NCBI RefSeq assembly: GCF_000147335.1
Contig: NC_014501.1
Span: 558,001-622,000 of the forward strand
Origin: Gloeothece verrucosa PCC 7822
GTDB taxonomy: Bacteria; Cyanobacteriota; Cyanobacteriia; Cyanobacteriales; Microcystaceae
Reading direction: 5' to 3'
DNA length: 64,000 nucleotides
The notes under the pieces are model-generated. The model had not been told where the DNA came from and searched no databases. It saw only the letters and a list, made by a program, of their open reading frames with translations. A program made the translations under genes and the position numbers. Shown here piece after piece: positions 51,448 to 61,341 of this stretch; positions within the stretch are counted from its first letter, which is position 1; each line of letters starts with the position of its first letter.

Positions 51448-53151
51448 ATGCTAGATGACAATCAATTACGAAAAAAGCTATTACAGATAGACGGTTACGG
51501 TTACAAAGCTTACAAAGATATTAAAGGAACTTATGAGTTTTCCGACTTTATTTTAACTGTTGAACATGTGCAAGGAGACCCCTTTGCCGCCCCGAGTAAA
51601 CTCATTGCTAAAATTCCTCAATTAGTGGCTCAATTCCCTTCAAGTTTATATCAATCCAAGAGCCGAGAAATAGCCCTCAGAGATTATCTAACTCGTCAAT
51701 TTGAGCGAGTAGCACAGCAAATAAGTTCTTATCGAGGCACCGGCAAAAGCGGCTTAATTTCCCTGGTCAGAATAGGGCAAGAAGTTTTAGAACGCACAGC
51801 AGTTTTTATCAATACTCAAGAAGTCGAAGTGCGTTTTTTAGTGGGACTACCAGCAAGAGGACGCACAATTTTAGGCCGCCAAGCCGCACAAATGTTAGGG
51901 GAAGATGTCCCAGAGATTATTAATCATACCCTTAAATATAAAGCTTTAAATGCTCAAGAAATTCAAACCCATATTGAAAGCTGCGAAGATGCCGACTATC
52001 TCAGACAACAATTAGAAGAAAAAGAATTAATTGCTTTTGTGGCTAATGGGTCTATTTTACCCCGTCGTAGTGGCGTGGATTTTCGTCCTTTAAAAGAAGA
52101 TGTGATTACTTTTCAATCTCCTCCTTCTCTAGAAGTAGAATTTTCATGTCCCAATCGAGGAAAAATTCGCGGCATGGGAATCAAAAAAGGCATTACCTTA
52201 ATTGTTGGGGGTGGTTATCATGGAAAGTCAACCCTATTAAGAGCCATTGAATTAGGGGTTTATAATCATATTCCTGGGGATGGCCGAGAGTGGGTAATTA
52301 GTGATCCCACTGCCGTAAAAATACGTGCTGAAGACGGAAGATCAATTGTGGGGGTAAATATTGCCTCCTTTATTAATCAATTACCCCAAGGAAAAACCAC
52401 GACGAATTTTTCTAGCACTAATGCCAGTGGCAGTACATCTCAAGCGGCTAATATTATTGAAGCATTAGAAGCCGGGGCAAAAGTTTTGCTCGTGGATGAA
52501 GATACCGCCGCCACGAATTTTATGATCCGTGATCGCCGAATGCAACGGTTAATTTCTAAGGATAAAGAACCCATCACCCCCTTTATTGATAAAGTTAAAC
52601 AACTGTATAGCGATTATGCAGTATCAACGATTTTAGTCATGGGAGGAAGTGGAGATTATTTTGATGTAGCAGATACAGTGATCGCTATGGAAAATTTTCA
52701 ACCTTTTGATGTCACCGAACAAGCTAAAGCTATTGCCAAAGAATATAGTAGTGATCGTATCCCAGAAGGCGGACAAAAGTTTGGTCAAATTACTGCACGT
52801 ATTCCTTTAGGAGAAAGTATTGACCCCAGTCGGGGACGACGAGCGGTAAAATTTAAGGTCAGAGATGTAGATGAGGTCGCTTTTGGGACAGAAGATATTG
52901 ATTTAAGTGCAGTAGAGCAAATTGTTGATCCCGGACAGTTAAGAGCTATTGCTTTAGCGATTGTTTATGCTAAAGAAAATTATATTGATCAACGTAAAAC
53001 GATACCGGAGATTTTAGACCGAGTCATGATGGATATAGGAGAGCAAGGATTGGATGTTTTGACCGAGTTTCCTCAAGTAGATTTGGCTTTATTTCGTCGG
53101 TTTGAGTTGGCGGCGGCTTTAAATCGTTTGCGGAGTTTGAAGGTTTTTTAG
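51448..53151 (+). CDS. Predicted ATPase of the ABC class
   Basis: 567 residues. P-loop in [15 protein letters not shown] (about 269-283); Walker B in VLLVDEDTAATNFMIRD (about 348-364). N-terminal region RDYLTRQFERVAQQ and C-terminal helical part are typical of the stand-alone ABC-class ATPases (COG3044, PF09818). No membrane segments and no transporter partner. Function is unknown; a housekeeping or RNA-related role is possible. It begins with MLDDNQLRKKLLQIDGYGYK. A HIP1 site lies just before the start (51427). Confidence 0.85.
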   Translation: MLDDNQLRKKLLQIDGYGYKAYKDIKGTYEFSDFILTVEHVQGDPFAAPSKLIAKIPQLVAQFPSSLYQSKSREIALRDYLTRQFERVAQQISSYRGTGKSGLISLVRIGQEVLERTAVFINTQEVEVRFLVGLPARGRTILGRQAAQMLGEDVPEIINHTLKYKALNAQEIQTHIESCEDADYLRQQLEEKELIAFVANGSILPRRSGVDFRPLKEDVITFQSPPSLEVEFSCPNRGKIRGMGIKKGITLIVGGGYHGKSTLLRAIELGVYNHIPGDGREWVISDPTAVKIRAEDGRSIVGVNIASFINQLPQGKTTTNFSSTNASGSTSQAANIIEALEAGAKVLLVDEDTAATNFMIRDRRMQRLISKDKEPITPFIDKVKQLYSDYAVSTILVMGGSGDYFDVADTVIAMENFQPFDVTEQAKAIAKEYSSDRIPEGGQKFGQITARIPLGESIDPSRGRRAVKFKVRDVDEVAFGTEDIDLSAVEQIVDPGQLRAIALAIVYAKENYIDQRKTIPEILDRVMMDIGEQGLDVLTEFPQVDLALFRRFELAAALNRLRSLKVF

Positions 53152-53227
53152 GTTTCTCGCCATAGTGCAAAGGGGTTGTTGGTGAATGTTTTATAATACA
53201 TGAGTTTTGTAACAATTGTGGGATATT

Positions 53228-53407
53228 TTAGTGGGTTTCCCACCAGTCTAAAATTTGATTAAGTTGTCCTAAGTTAATTAATCCATATTGCCAAAGGATC
53301 ATGGGGAGTTGACTGGGAATCATCTGGCAGTGACTCAAAGCTAATTGAATTTGTTCCGAGGAAATGTTTAAGTCGTTTTGAAGATAAGCAATTAATTGAT
53401 TGGGCAT
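53228..53407 (-). CDS. DUF2949-family small protein
   Basis: 59 residues from ATG 53407 (MPNQLIAYLQNDLNISSEQI). The pattern LPMILWQYGLINLGQLNQIL with DWWET at the C-terminus is that of DUF2949, a small cyanobacterial family of unknown function. AAGGAGT precedes the start on the minus strand. The gene stands alone. Confidence 0.8.
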   Translation of the reverse strand: MPNQLIAYLQNDLNISSEQIQLALSHCQMIPSQLPMILWQYGLINLGQLNQILDWWETH

Positions 53408-53542
53408 AGTTAACTCCTTGAAAAACATCTACTCGATTTAAGTGTTTAGAGTAAAGGGCTTCTATGTACAAGATGTGTCAGTTAGATGAAGAAGTTGTGT
53501 TATGGTTGAATAAAAGCGGCGGATGCTATGTGATTGTTTTTT

Positions 53543-54181
53543 ATGAGTCAGCTACAACTCAAACTGATAACCGATACTTGGATTAAAGCGACTTGGGATA
53601 AATATCTTCAAGCAATTACAACTCCTGACTACGAAAAGGCTAAGGGCTACTATTATAATGGACGGATGAGGTTTGAAATGTCTCCTTTAGGTAATCCCCA
53701 TTCCCGCGATCATGCGGCTATTATTGGTATTTTATATCTATTGGCGGGGCTTCGGAATATAGACCTTGATGTTCATGATAACTGTACTTATCGAAAAAGC
53801 GGCTCTCTTGAAGCGCAACCGGATGTGTCTTTTTATTTGGGGAGTAATGCAGAAGTTGTTCCTTGGGATACTACTATTATCGATCTCGATCACTATCCGC
53901 CGCCAGATTTAGTCATTGAAGTTGCTTATTCTTCTCTGGGAGATGATAAAGGAGAAAAACGCCTTTTATATGAGTCGTTGGGGGTGGGTGAGTATTGGAT
54001 AATTGATGTGCAAAAAGTTGAGATAATTGCTTTTAGGGTTGAAAATCGGGGAAGCCGCAGAATTGAACAATCTGAAGTGTTTTTAGGTTTAGAGATTGGG
54101 TTATTAGAAGAAGCTTTGCGGCGTAGTCGAGAGATGAATCATGGTAAGGTGAGCGCTTGGTTATTGTCTCAATTTCAATAG
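53543..54181 (+). CDS. Uma2-family (DUF820) endonuclease-like protein
   Basis: 212 residues from ATG 53543 (MSQLQLKLITDTWIKATWDK). The restriction-nuclease-like core is visible: SGSLEAQPDVSFYL with Asp, PPDLVIEVAYSSLGDD with Glu, and GEYWIIDVQ. The usual Lys after the strand is KRLLYESLGV. Uma2 proteins are abundant in cyanobacteria and their role is uncertain (DNA processing or transposon-related). Confidence 0.85.
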   Translation: MSQLQLKLITDTWIKATWDKYLQAITTPDYEKAKGYYYNGRMRFEMSPLGNPHSRDHAAIIGILYLLAGLRNIDLDVHDNCTYRKSGSLEAQPDVSFYLGSNAEVVPWDTTIIDLDHYPPPDLVIEVAYSSLGDDKGEKRLLYESLGVGEYWIIDVQKVEIIAFRVENRGSRRIEQSEVFLGLEIGLLEEALRRSREMNHGKVSAWLLSQFQ

Positions 54182-54234
54182 TGAGTGCTGACTAGAGGAG
54201 ATTAAAATAAGTTTAGCCCTTAAATTCTATTAAT

Positions 54235-54441
54235 ATGCTTGTATTTTTTATTCACGGTGTTAATACCAAGAATTCTAGCTACGCTGATGCACTGATAAAA
54301 AATGTTAAAAAAGAACTTTTTCAAACAGACTTTAAACATCAAATAAATTTTTATTCAAGTTTTTGGGGTAATCTATTTAATAATAAAAAACAGCCAATCA
54401 TTTCTTGTATAATCTACTCGGAGAAACTGACAAACTTTTAA
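54235..54441 (+). pseudogene. Truncated alpha/beta-hydrolase-like gene
   Basis: The frame starts MLVFFIHGVNTKNSSYADAL, typical of an alpha/beta hydrolase N-terminus (HGVN after a strand), and then reads INFYSSFWGNLFNN before stopping at residue 68. A full enzyme needs at least 200 residues and no continuation was seen in the remaining gap, so the gene is truncated. Confidence 0.5.
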
Positions 54442-54519
54442 AAAGATGTGTAACTCCAAAATAATTTTACTAAAAAATGATGTTAGGGTAGTTAAATAAG
54501 GTTTTGAGGGACAAGCAGA

Positions 54520-54780
54520 ATGAAAACCCGTAGTTTTACAGTTATTGTCTATAAAGAAGAAGATATGTATATAGCGGAATGTCCAGAAGTCGGCACAGTT
54601 GATCAGGGTGAAACCATTGAACAAGCTATTGCTGGTTTAAAAGAAGCAACACGGCTTTATCTTCAAGAATTTCCTTTGCCTGAAGCATCTCCCAAATATA
54701 TAACTACTTTAAGCGGCATTCTCAAGCAAGCGCAAGTTACCCCAGTTCATCGAGAACCTATAAACTCTAATTTTCTGTAA
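54520..54780 (+). CDS. HicB-like antitoxin, apparently orphan
   Basis: 86 residues: KTRSFTVIVYKEEDMYIAEC, then PEVGTVDQGETIEQAIAGLK and EATRLYLQEF. This is the HicB-type partial RNase-H fold. No HicA toxin frame is present directly up- or downstream; the next gene is a glutathione transferase. The C-terminus lacks an obvious DNA-binding domain. It may be a solitary HicB-like protein, which is common in cyanobacteria. Confidence 0.8.
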   Translation: MKTRSFTVIVYKEEDMYIAECPEVGTVDQGETIEQAIAGLKEATRLYLQEFPLPEASPKYITTLSGILKQAQVTPVHREPINSNFL

Positions 54781-54822
54781 TTAACATAGAAATGGCTGTC
54801 AATATCAATATCATAAAACCCC

Positions 54823-55866
54823 ATGACCAACTCATCCTCAACCGCTAAAACTCCTAGTAAAGGTAAATCCCTTCCCCCCAAACTGATCATTAAATTGGGA
54901 AAAACGATTTGGTCAACCCTATGGCATCAAATGATGTCGAAAATGGCCCCGCGCAACCAAACCGGAGACTATATTCGTCCTGCCAGTCAATTTAGAAATT
55001 CTGTAGGCACACAACCCGATAACCCTTATCAACCCGAAGCCGCACGTTATCGCCTCTATGTGGGGTTAGGTTGTCCTTGGGCCCATCGAACCCTTGTAGT
55101 ACGGGCAATGAAAGGACTTGAAGCGGCGATCTCTGTTTCTATTGTTTATCCCGATGGAGATGCGGGTATCTGGGCCTTAGAAGACTCTCAACAGGGATGT
55201 AGCACCCTGCCAGAATTATATGCTTTAGCCCAACCCGGTTACAACGGGCGCTCTACTGTACCGGTGCTGTGGGACCTCAAAACCAACACCATTGTTAACA
55301 ATGAGAGTGCAGAAATTATTGTCATGCTTAACGATCAGTTTAACCAATGGGCAACCCATCCTGATCTTGATCTCTACCCAGAAAGCTTAAAAGCCGAAAT
55401 CGACCAATGGAACGATAAAATTTATCACAGGGTTAATAATGGGGTTTATCGCTGCGGTTTTGCCCAAACACAGCAAGCTTATGAAACGGCCTGTACTGAA
55501 GTGTTTGACACGCTGGATGAGATTGAGGAGGTATTAGAGACGAAGCGCTATTTATGTGGGAATCAACTGACTCTTGCTGATGTGCGTTTGTTTACCACTC
55601 TGTTTCGTTTTGATATTGTTTATTATGGGCTGTTCAAATGTAATCGCCGCCGCATCGCTGATTATAAAAATTTAGGCGCTTACCTACGAGATTTATATCA
55701 AATACCTGGAGTCGCTGATACTTGTAATCTAGAACAGGTGAAACAAGATTATTATGGCAATCTTTTTCCGCTTAATCCGGGGGGGATCATTCCCCTTGGC
55801 CCAGATATATCAAACTTACTTGAACCTCACGAACGTCAAATTGGTGCGCTAGGGAACGCACCCTAG
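54823..55866 (+). CDS. Xi-class glutathione transferase (glutathionyl-hydroquinone reductase)
   Basis: 347 residues. The catalytic Cys84 is in LGCPWAHRTLVVRAMKGL, the signature of the xi class (CPWAHR). The N-terminal 50 residues have a basic, hydrophobic leader without clear signal. The C-terminal all-helical domain has YLCGNQLTLADVRLFTTLFR. Xi-class enzymes reduce glutathionyl-hydroquinones using glutathione. It ends 30 bases before the convergent hpnH gene, over a palindromic repeat. Confidence 0.9.
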   Translation: MTNSSSTAKTPSKGKSLPPKLIIKLGKTIWSTLWHQMMSKMAPRNQTGDYIRPASQFRNSVGTQPDNPYQPEAARYRLYVGLGCPWAHRTLVVRAMKGLEAAISVSIVYPDGDAGIWALEDSQQGCSTLPELYALAQPGYNGRSTVPVLWDLKTNTIVNNESAEIIVMLNDQFNQWATHPDLDLYPESLKAEIDQWNDKIYHRVNNGVYRCGFAQTQQAYETACTEVFDTLDEIEEVLETKRYLCGNQLTLADVRLFTTLFRFDIVYYGLFKCNRRRIADYKNLGAYLRDLYQIPGVADTCNLEQVKQDYYGNLFPLNPGGIIPLGPDISNLLEPHERQIGALGNAP

Positions 55867-55885
55867 TGGGGAACTCGTTCCGCAC
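55866..55885. repeat. Dispersed palindromic repeat, copy 3
   Basis: GTGGGGAACTCGTTCCGCAC differs from the other copies by one base on the left arm and is followed by CCCAGCTA. It overlaps the stop codon region of the glutathione transferase gene and sits between convergent genes. Confidence 0.6.
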
Positions 55886-55898
55886 CCCAGCTAATACA

Positions 55899-56918
55899 TT
55901 AACCCACTTTAACTAAACTGCCCATAGCACGCCCCATATTTTCAGGTTTAAGAGCATCCATCGCCGCCGTAGGTTCATAACCGCAATGCACCATACAATC
56001 AGCGCAATTTGGATTGCCGCTTTTGGGCCCGTATTTTTCCCATTCGGTTTTTTCTAGGAGTTCTTGATAAGTTTTATAATGCCCTTCATTGAGGAGATAA
56101 CAGGGTTTTTGCCAACCGAATAAACTGTAAGAAGGACTTCCCCAAGGGGTACAATCATAATCTTTTTCTCCGATGAGAAAATCTAAAAACAGAGGATTGT
56201 GATTAAAGTTCCAAACTTTTTTACCGGTTTTCCAAGGCGCTAAAATTTCTCTAAACAGGGCTTTCGTTTGTTCTCGCTTGAGAAAATGTTCTTGATCCGG
56301 GGCCCACTCGTAGCTATACCCTGGAGAAATCATCATCCCATCAGTGCCTAAACTCTCTAAGAAATCAAAAAACTCCTGCATTTGTTTGGGATCGGCTCCC
56401 TCAAATACTGTAGTATTAGTGGTCACTCGGAAACCTTTCGCTTTAGCCGCTTTGATCGCCTTAACCGCTATCTCAAATACGCCAGGGCGATCCACACATT
56501 TATCATGTTGTTCTTTTAAACCATCGAGATGCACACTAAAAGTTAAGTAGGGAGAAGGTTCAAATTTATGTAAGTTTTTTTCTAGTAAAATCGCATTTGT
56601 ACACAAATAGACAAATTTTTTCCGTTTGACTAACCCTTGAACAATTTCATCAATTTGAGGATGGAGTAACGGTTCACCGCCCGGAATCGATACCACAGGA
56701 GCGCCACATTCTTCTACGGCGGCAAAGCATTCTTGGGGAGTTAGCTGTTGTTTGAGGATCTCTTTGGGATGTTGTATTTTTCCGCATCCTGAACAAGCTA
56801 GGTTGCAGCGAAATAAAGGTTCTAACATCAGAACAAGAGGAAAACGTTTGCGTCCCCTCAAACGCTGAGTAATTATATAAGTGCCTACTGCTAGTGCCTG
56901 TTGTAGTTGAACAGCCAT
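55899..56918 (-). CDS. hpnH: HpnH, adenosyl-hopene transferase (radical SAM)
   Basis: 339 residues from ATG 56918 ([20 protein letters not shown]), matching HpnH N-termini better than the four extra residues upstream. The radical SAM cluster motif is CNLACSGC (Cys38, Cys42, Cys45), a C-x3-C-x2-C arrangement. [15 protein letters not shown] and a C-terminal Cys-rich region ([16 protein letters not shown]) are also present. HpnH joins adenosine to hopene, the first step to extended hopanoids of cyanobacterial membranes. No shc or hpnG lies beside it. Confidence 0.95.
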   Translation of the reverse strand: MAVQLQQALAVGTYIITQRLRGRKRFPLVLMLEPLFRCNLACSGCGKIQHPKEILKQQLTPQECFAAVEECGAPVVSIPGGEPLLHPQIDEIVQGLVKRKKFVYLCTNAILLEKNLHKFEPSPYLTFSVHLDGLKEQHDKCVDRPGVFEIAVKAIKAAKAKGFRVTTNTTVFEGADPKQMQEFFDFLESLGTDGMMISPGYSYEWAPDQEHFLKREQTKALFREILAPWKTGKKVWNFNHNPLFLDFLIGEKDYDCTPWGSPSYSLFGWQKPCYLLNEGHYKTYQELLEKTEWEKYGPKSGNPNCADCMVHCGYEPTAAMDALKPENMGRAMGSLVKVG

Positions 56919-56999
56919 TCTTTTCCTCACACCATAGTGTTTTCAATTAATTATAGATGAGAGGATCGAGATTTGGCCCAACTCGAGAGTCATGGTCAA

Positions 57000-57767
57000 T
57001 TAACATAACCCCGACAAACTTAAGGATAGAAAAGACTGTTTAACTGTTGGTTTTTGTTCCGGTTTGGCGGCACGATTTTGATGGTGCAAAGCTTGTATGA
57101 AGGCTTCTATAGATAGTTGTCTTGAAAGAGTTTGAGCCGCTTTTAAGCCGAGCTTAGATTGCCAATCCGGATCATCACTAATAATATCTTCTAAATTAGT
57201 AGCCTGATTAATAAACCAATTGTCTAAACAAGCTTTCGTTAAATTAGCGGCTTTAAAGTTAGTATTTAAGGCGTTAATATTGAGCGCGGTTACTTGAGTT
57301 AGATTAGCTCGTTGCAAATTAGCACTACTCAAGTCGGTTTGAGTTATATAAGCTTGTGTTAGGTCTGCTTCAATAAGTTCACAACCTCTTAAAACTGCTT
57401 TATTTAAGTAGGCCTCAAGTAAATAAGCTTGATTTAAATTCGCTTGTTTGAGAATCGTTTGATTTAAATCGGCATGACAAATATAAGCTTTAGATAAGTT
57501 CGCTTTAGAGAGATTTGCTTGAGAGAGATCCGCTTGAGTTAGGTCAGCTTGACTCAAATTGGCTCTTTGCAAATTAGCACCTCTTAGGTTGGCTTTTCGA
57601 GCTATTACACCTTGTAGATTAGCATCTATTAAGTTAGCTCCACTAAGATTAATATTGCTTAAATTAGCATTTTGGAGATCGGGAATAATACTTGGCTGTT
57701 TTGAGCGCCATTCATTCCAGAGGCTGATACTTTCACGAAGTAGGGTTAAGTGCTGTTGATTCGCCAT
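57000..57767 (-). CDS. Pentapeptide-repeat protein
   Basis: 255 residues from ATG 57767 (MANQQHLTLLRESISLWNEW). Residues about 25-170 are A(N/D)LxX repeats (NLRGANLQRANLSQADLTQA, and so on), which form a right-handed beta helix. The C-terminal 60 residues have a helical region and basic end. Such proteins are abundant in cyanobacteria and mostly of unknown role. The N-terminal RESISLWNEWR is a common lead-in of one cyanobacterial subgroup. Leftward, single gene. Confidence 0.9.
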   Translation of the reverse strand: MANQQHLTLLRESISLWNEWRSKQPSIIPDLQNANLSNINLSGANLIDANLQGVIARKANLRGANLQRANLSQADLTQADLSQANLSKANLSKAYICHADLNQTILKQANLNQAYLLEAYLNKAVLRGCELIEADLTQAYITQTDLSSANLQRANLTQVTALNINALNTNFKAANLTKACLDNWFINQATNLEDIISDDPDWQSKLGLKAAQTLSRQLSIEAFIQALHHQNRAAKPEQKPTVKQSFLSLSLSGLC

Positions 57768-58151
57768 GAGTTTGAGAAAGTTAAAAGCGTTACAAAAGTT
57801 AACGTTCTTCAAGATTACCGAGAAAATTTTGGCTTGAGTATTGTGGTAAATACTGAGATGGTACTTAAATTTCCTGTTAAAATTAACAATTCGGCTCTTA
57901 AAATCTCAGCAAGCTCAGTATTTTTACTGAAATACTCAGTATTTTTACCTACGTAATAACTCGCAAATGTCAACAGAGCAGTAGAGAAATAGACCTAAGT
58001 GTAAAGAAAATATCTATTGATTTTGAAAAAAAACAATAGTTTTGGTCAGTTCAATAGATAAATATCAATGATTACTCGCTAATCAACTGGGGATGACGGT
58101 AAGCCATCCCGAACACTTGTTTAATATTTCTTTACTTTAGATGGGGTAAGC
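57768..58151. other. Noncoding gap between pentapeptide gene and regulator
   Basis: About 385 bases. Repeated ACTCAGTATTTTTAC phrases occur near 57915-57950, and a short hairpin-like GGGATGACGGTAAGCCATCCC near 58088. Nothing was recognised as a gene, and no terminator with a strong T-run. Confidence 0.4.
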
Positions 58152-58943
58152 TTACCGTAGTGGCCACCAAGAAACCTTATCTCGAGTGGCACTATAAACC
58201 TCCTTGAGAGCTTCTGGGTCGATCACTTGAATTAAATCTCCTGAAACCTCACTATCTTTCACCGCTTCAATTAAATTTTCTTGTTGCATTCCTTTGAGAA
58301 CTTGCTCTACAGTACGTTGGTTAAGTTGGCACGCTCGGGCGATCACATCTACCGGCAGATCGAACCGATAACGCCCATGACTATCGGGTTGGTTGCCTAA
58401 CTCTCGTTCTTGATAGATTAATCCTCGTAATAAAGCGGCTACGGCTTGAGGTGGATAGGTACTGCAATTAAGCAGATGATACTGGAATTTTTCGCGTAAT
58501 TCAAAGAGCTTGGCATAACGTTGCCGGAATTGATCGCTATTTTCATAAATTTTCTGAATGTTTTCTAAAGGAATTTTAATGACGTGGGTAGTTTTGTAAG
58601 CTTCTACTAAACTCGGAAAAGCCCGACTAGCTAACCCGTGACTAAAAGGTAAGCTTCTCATACCAAAACAATCACCAGGATAAGTGATGGCAATAATACG
58701 ATCTAAGGGGGCACTGCGGATAATCACTAATCCTTCATCCACGATGACGTAAAGGACATCTAGATATTCATCCGCTAGAAAAGCAGTATAGACGGGACGA
58801 TTGGAAAAAAGCTTCTCAACTTTCAGACTGTCTATACTTAGATATTCTGCTAATAACTGTTCCTCTAAGCCCTTAAACAGGAAATTGCTGTCAATTAGCT
58901 GTTTAAGAGGGTTAATTTTCGGCTGTTTACTCACTTTTGCCAT
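58152..58943 (-). CDS. Crp/Fnr-family regulator, CysR-like
   Basis: 263 residues: an N-terminal cyclic-nucleotide-like beta barrel (about 30-150; EYLDVLYVIVDEGLVIIRSA, TYPGDCFGMRSL) and a C-terminal winged helix (LPVDVIARACQLNQRTVEQV, about 203-222). It diverges from the sulfate-binding protein gene with 159 bases between starts. In Synechococcus the CysR regulator of the same family is encoded next to sulfate transport genes, so control of sulfate uptake is likely. Canonical cAMP-contact residues are not evident, so cAMP need not be the ligand. Confidence 0.85.
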   Translation of the reverse strand: MAKVSKQPKINPLKQLIDSNFLFKGLEEQLLAEYLSIDSLKVEKLFSNRPVYTAFLADEYLDVLYVIVDEGLVIIRSAPLDRIIAITYPGDCFGMRSLPFSHGLASRAFPSLVEAYKTTHVIKIPLENIQKIYENSDQFRQRYAKLFELREKFQYHLLNCSTYPPQAVAALLRGLIYQERELGNQPDSHGRYRFDLPVDVIARACQLNQRTVEQVLKGMQQENLIEAVKDSEVSGDLIQVIDPEALKEVYSATRDKVSWWPLR

Positions 58944-59102
58944 ATCATCACGGCTATTTATCCCCTTTTATCATGACACACTCTTGTTAATCCTAAATTT
59001 GAAAGCAACAATATTTTAAAACGTATTGCAAAACATTTAGGATACAGATATGATTGATCCAACTCATAAAATGGTTTTATCAAAACAGACTCAACTAACT
59101 AA

Positions 59103-60149
59103 ATGATGCACAAATCCTTAAAATACTTGAGCTTAATGTTAGTCGGCTTGGCGATGAGTGGAGTGATCGCCGCTTGTTCAGGTTCCGGTGGAGATAGCAA
59201 TAAGGCGGCTAACCAACCCGTCGAAGTCACTTTGGTATCTTATGCAGTTACTCAAAGTGCTTATTCTAAAATCATCCCGAAATTTGTCGAGCAATGGAAA
59301 AATCAAACCGGACAAGAAGTCATATTTCAACAAAGCTACGGGGGATCAGGCTCACAAACTCGGGCTGTGATTGATGGACTAGAAGCCGATGTGGTTGCTC
59401 TTGCTCTGGCATTGGATACCAAAAAGATTGAAAAAGCAGGATTAATTCAAGCCGGTTGGGAAAAAGAATTTCCCAATGAATCGATTGTTACAAAATCCGT
59501 AGCCGCTTTAGTCAAACGGGATGACAGCGTTAAAGTTTCCACCTGGGCTGATTTAGCCAACAAAGACATCAAGGTGATTACTGCCAACCCAAAAACCTCC
59601 GGGGGAGCTAGATGGAACTTTTTAGCCCTTTGGGGATCAGTCACAGTTGCAGGAGGAACGCCTCAACAAGCCGAACAGTATGTCGCTCAAGTCTTCAAAA
59701 ATGCCCCCGTTTTACCCAAAGATGCGCGGGAATCTAGCGATGTCTTCTATAAACAAGGGCAAGGAAATGTGTTGATCAACTACGAAAATGAGGTAATTTT
59801 AGCCCAACAAAAGGGAGAAAAATCTAACTATGTTGTGCCAACCGATTACAACATTTCTATCGATAGTCCTATAGCTATTGTTGATACCAACGTGGATAAA
59901 CATGGCACTCGGAAAGTGGCCGAAGCCTTTGTCCAATATCTCTTTACCCCAGATGCTCAACGAGAATTTGCTCAGGCAGGTTTTCGTCCTGTTGATCCCA
60001 CTGTTACCAAAGAATTTGCTAGTCAGTATCCCGAAGTTAAAAAGCTTTTTACAGTAAAAGACTTAGGGGGATGGAGCAAAATTCAAGCCAAATTCTTTGA
60101 TGATGGTGCAGTTTTTGACAAAATTTTGACAAAAAATGGGAAATCTTAG
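59103..60149 (+). CDS. sbpA: Periplasmic sulfate-binding protein (lipoprotein)
   Basis: 348 residues with a lipobox near IAAC (Cys25), then SGSGGDSNKAANQPVEVTLV. The binding-protein fold has QQSYGGSGSQTRAVIDGLEA, VITANPKTSGGARWNFLALW and the later VPTDYNISIDSPIAIVDTNV typical of SbpA. It supplies sulfate or thiosulfate to the CysT/CysW/CysA transporter. First gene of the operon; the promoter should lie in the 159-base gap from the regulator gene. Two adjacent Met codons open the frame. Confidence 0.93.
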   Translation: MMHKSLKYLSLMLVGLAMSGVIAACSGSGGDSNKAANQPVEVTLVSYAVTQSAYSKIIPKFVEQWKNQTGQEVIFQQSYGGSGSQTRAVIDGLEADVVALALALDTKKIEKAGLIQAGWEKEFPNESIVTKSVAALVKRDDSVKVSTWADLANKDIKVITANPKTSGGARWNFLALWGSVTVAGGTPQQAEQYVAQVFKNAPVLPKDARESSDVFYKQGQGNVLINYENEVILAQQKGEKSNYVVPTDYNISIDSPIAIVDTNVDKHGTRKVAEAFVQYLFTPDAQREFAQAGFRPVDPTVTKEFASQYPEVKKLFTVKDLGGWSKIQAKFFDDGAVFDKILTKNGKS

Positions 60150-60164
60150 AAGCGGAGGAGAATC

Positions 60165-60467
60165 ATGACTACCCCTCAACCTTTACATCTAGACCAATCA
60201 GAATTTGACCGCCCAACTGAAACTCGTCTTAAAATAAAAATTCCACAAAAATATCAACAACAGCCGATAATTTCGCGCTTAACTTCTCATCACGGATTAG
60301 AAGTCAATATAGTAGCTGCTCTTTTAGGTGCTAATAGTCAAAATGATGGTTGGTTTGATTTAGAAATTCGGGGAAGTTCTCAACAAATAGATAATGCGTT
60401 ACTAGACCTAGCTGAATTAGATGTAGAGGTTTGGTATCAATCAGGACAAGAAATAGATGGATGGTAA
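60165..60467 (+). CDS. NIL-domain protein of the sulfate operon
   Basis: 100 residues. The NIL-type ferredoxin-like fold is suggested by [40 protein letters not shown] and [19 protein letters not shown] domains occur on ABC transporter ATPases (MetN) and as small proteins that may sense ligand. AAGCGGAGGA precedes the ATG. It sits 15 bases after sbpA, and a cysT start overlaps its end. It may modulate the sulfate transporter; this is inferred. Confidence 0.85.
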   Translation: MTTPQPLHLDQSEFDRPTETRLKIKIPQKYQQQPIISRLTSHHGLEVNIVAALLGANSQNDGWFDLEIRGSSQQIDNALLDLAELDVEVWYQSGQEIDGW

Positions 60468-61341
60468 TTCACAAATGACAAAAGTTGACACGAGTTATTA
60501 CCCAGGTAAAACAAAAAAATTATCTAAGCAAAAATTAATTAATAGTATTTCTTGGCCTTGGTTAATTACAGTGATCTATATTCTGATCATTCTCATCTTA
60601 CCAAGTGCCGCCCTATTGACTAAATCTTTAACCCTAGGATGGGGAAAATTTTGGGAAATTGCTACCAGTCCAGTGGCCATATCAGCCTATGGCGTGAGTT
60701 TTCTGACTGCTTTAGTGGCTGGTTTAATTAATGGATTACTGGGAACAATTGTGGCCTGGGTATTAGTACGCTATGAATTTCCCGGCAAAAAAATTATTGA
60801 TGCTTCGGTAGATTTACCCTTTGCGATTCCCACTTCGGTAGCGGGTTTAGTCTTAGCAACGGTTTATAGTGAAAATGGGTGGATAGGTCAAATTTTTGCT
60901 CCTTTTGGCATAAGAATCGCCTTTACCCGTTTAGGGGTATTTGTCGCCATGCTCTTTATTTCTCTTCCTTTTGTCATCCGAACTTTACAACCGGTTTTAC
61001 AAGAAATGGAAACCGAAGTAGAAGAAGCGGCATGGTCTCTAGGCGCGTCGGAAAAACAAACCTTTGTGCGAGTGATTCTACCTCCATTACTTCCCCCGAT
61101 TTTAACCGGGGTAGCTCTGGGTTTTTCTAGAGCAGTAGGAGAATATGGCTCAGTAGTTATTGTTTCTTCTAATATTCCTTTTAATGATTTAATTGCGCCC
61201 GTGTTGGTGTTTCAAAGATTGGAACAATATGATTATGCAGGGGCAACCGTAATTGGAACCGTTTTGTTAATTATTTCCCTGGTAATCTTGCTCGTCATTA
61301 ATCTTTTACAACAGTGGGGCCGTCGCTATGCAATCAAGTAA
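60457..61341 (+). CDS. cysT: Sulfate ABC transporter permease CysT (CysU)
   Basis: Up to 294 residues; the in-frame ATG at 60475 ([12 protein letters not shown]) is an alternative start that avoids overlapping the NIL gene. Six membrane helices, with the permease EAA loop in [20 protein letters not shown] and [12 protein letters not shown] before it. Together with CysW it forms the membrane channel for sulfate. Its end overlaps the cysW start by 14 bases. Confidence 0.92.
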   Translation: MDGNSQMTKVDTSYYPGKTKKLSKQKLINSISWPWLITVIYILIILILPSAALLTKSLTLGWGKFWEIATSPVAISAYGVSFLTALVAGLINGLLGTIVAWVLVRYEFPGKKIIDASVDLPFAIPTSVAGLVLATVYSENGWIGQIFAPFGIRIAFTRLGVFVAMLFISLPFVIRTLQPVLQEMETEVEEAAWSLGASEKQTFVRVILPPLLPPILTGVALGFSRAVGEYGSVVIVSSNIPFNDLIAPVLVFQRLEQYDYAGATVIGTVLLIISLVILLVINLLQQWGRRYAIK

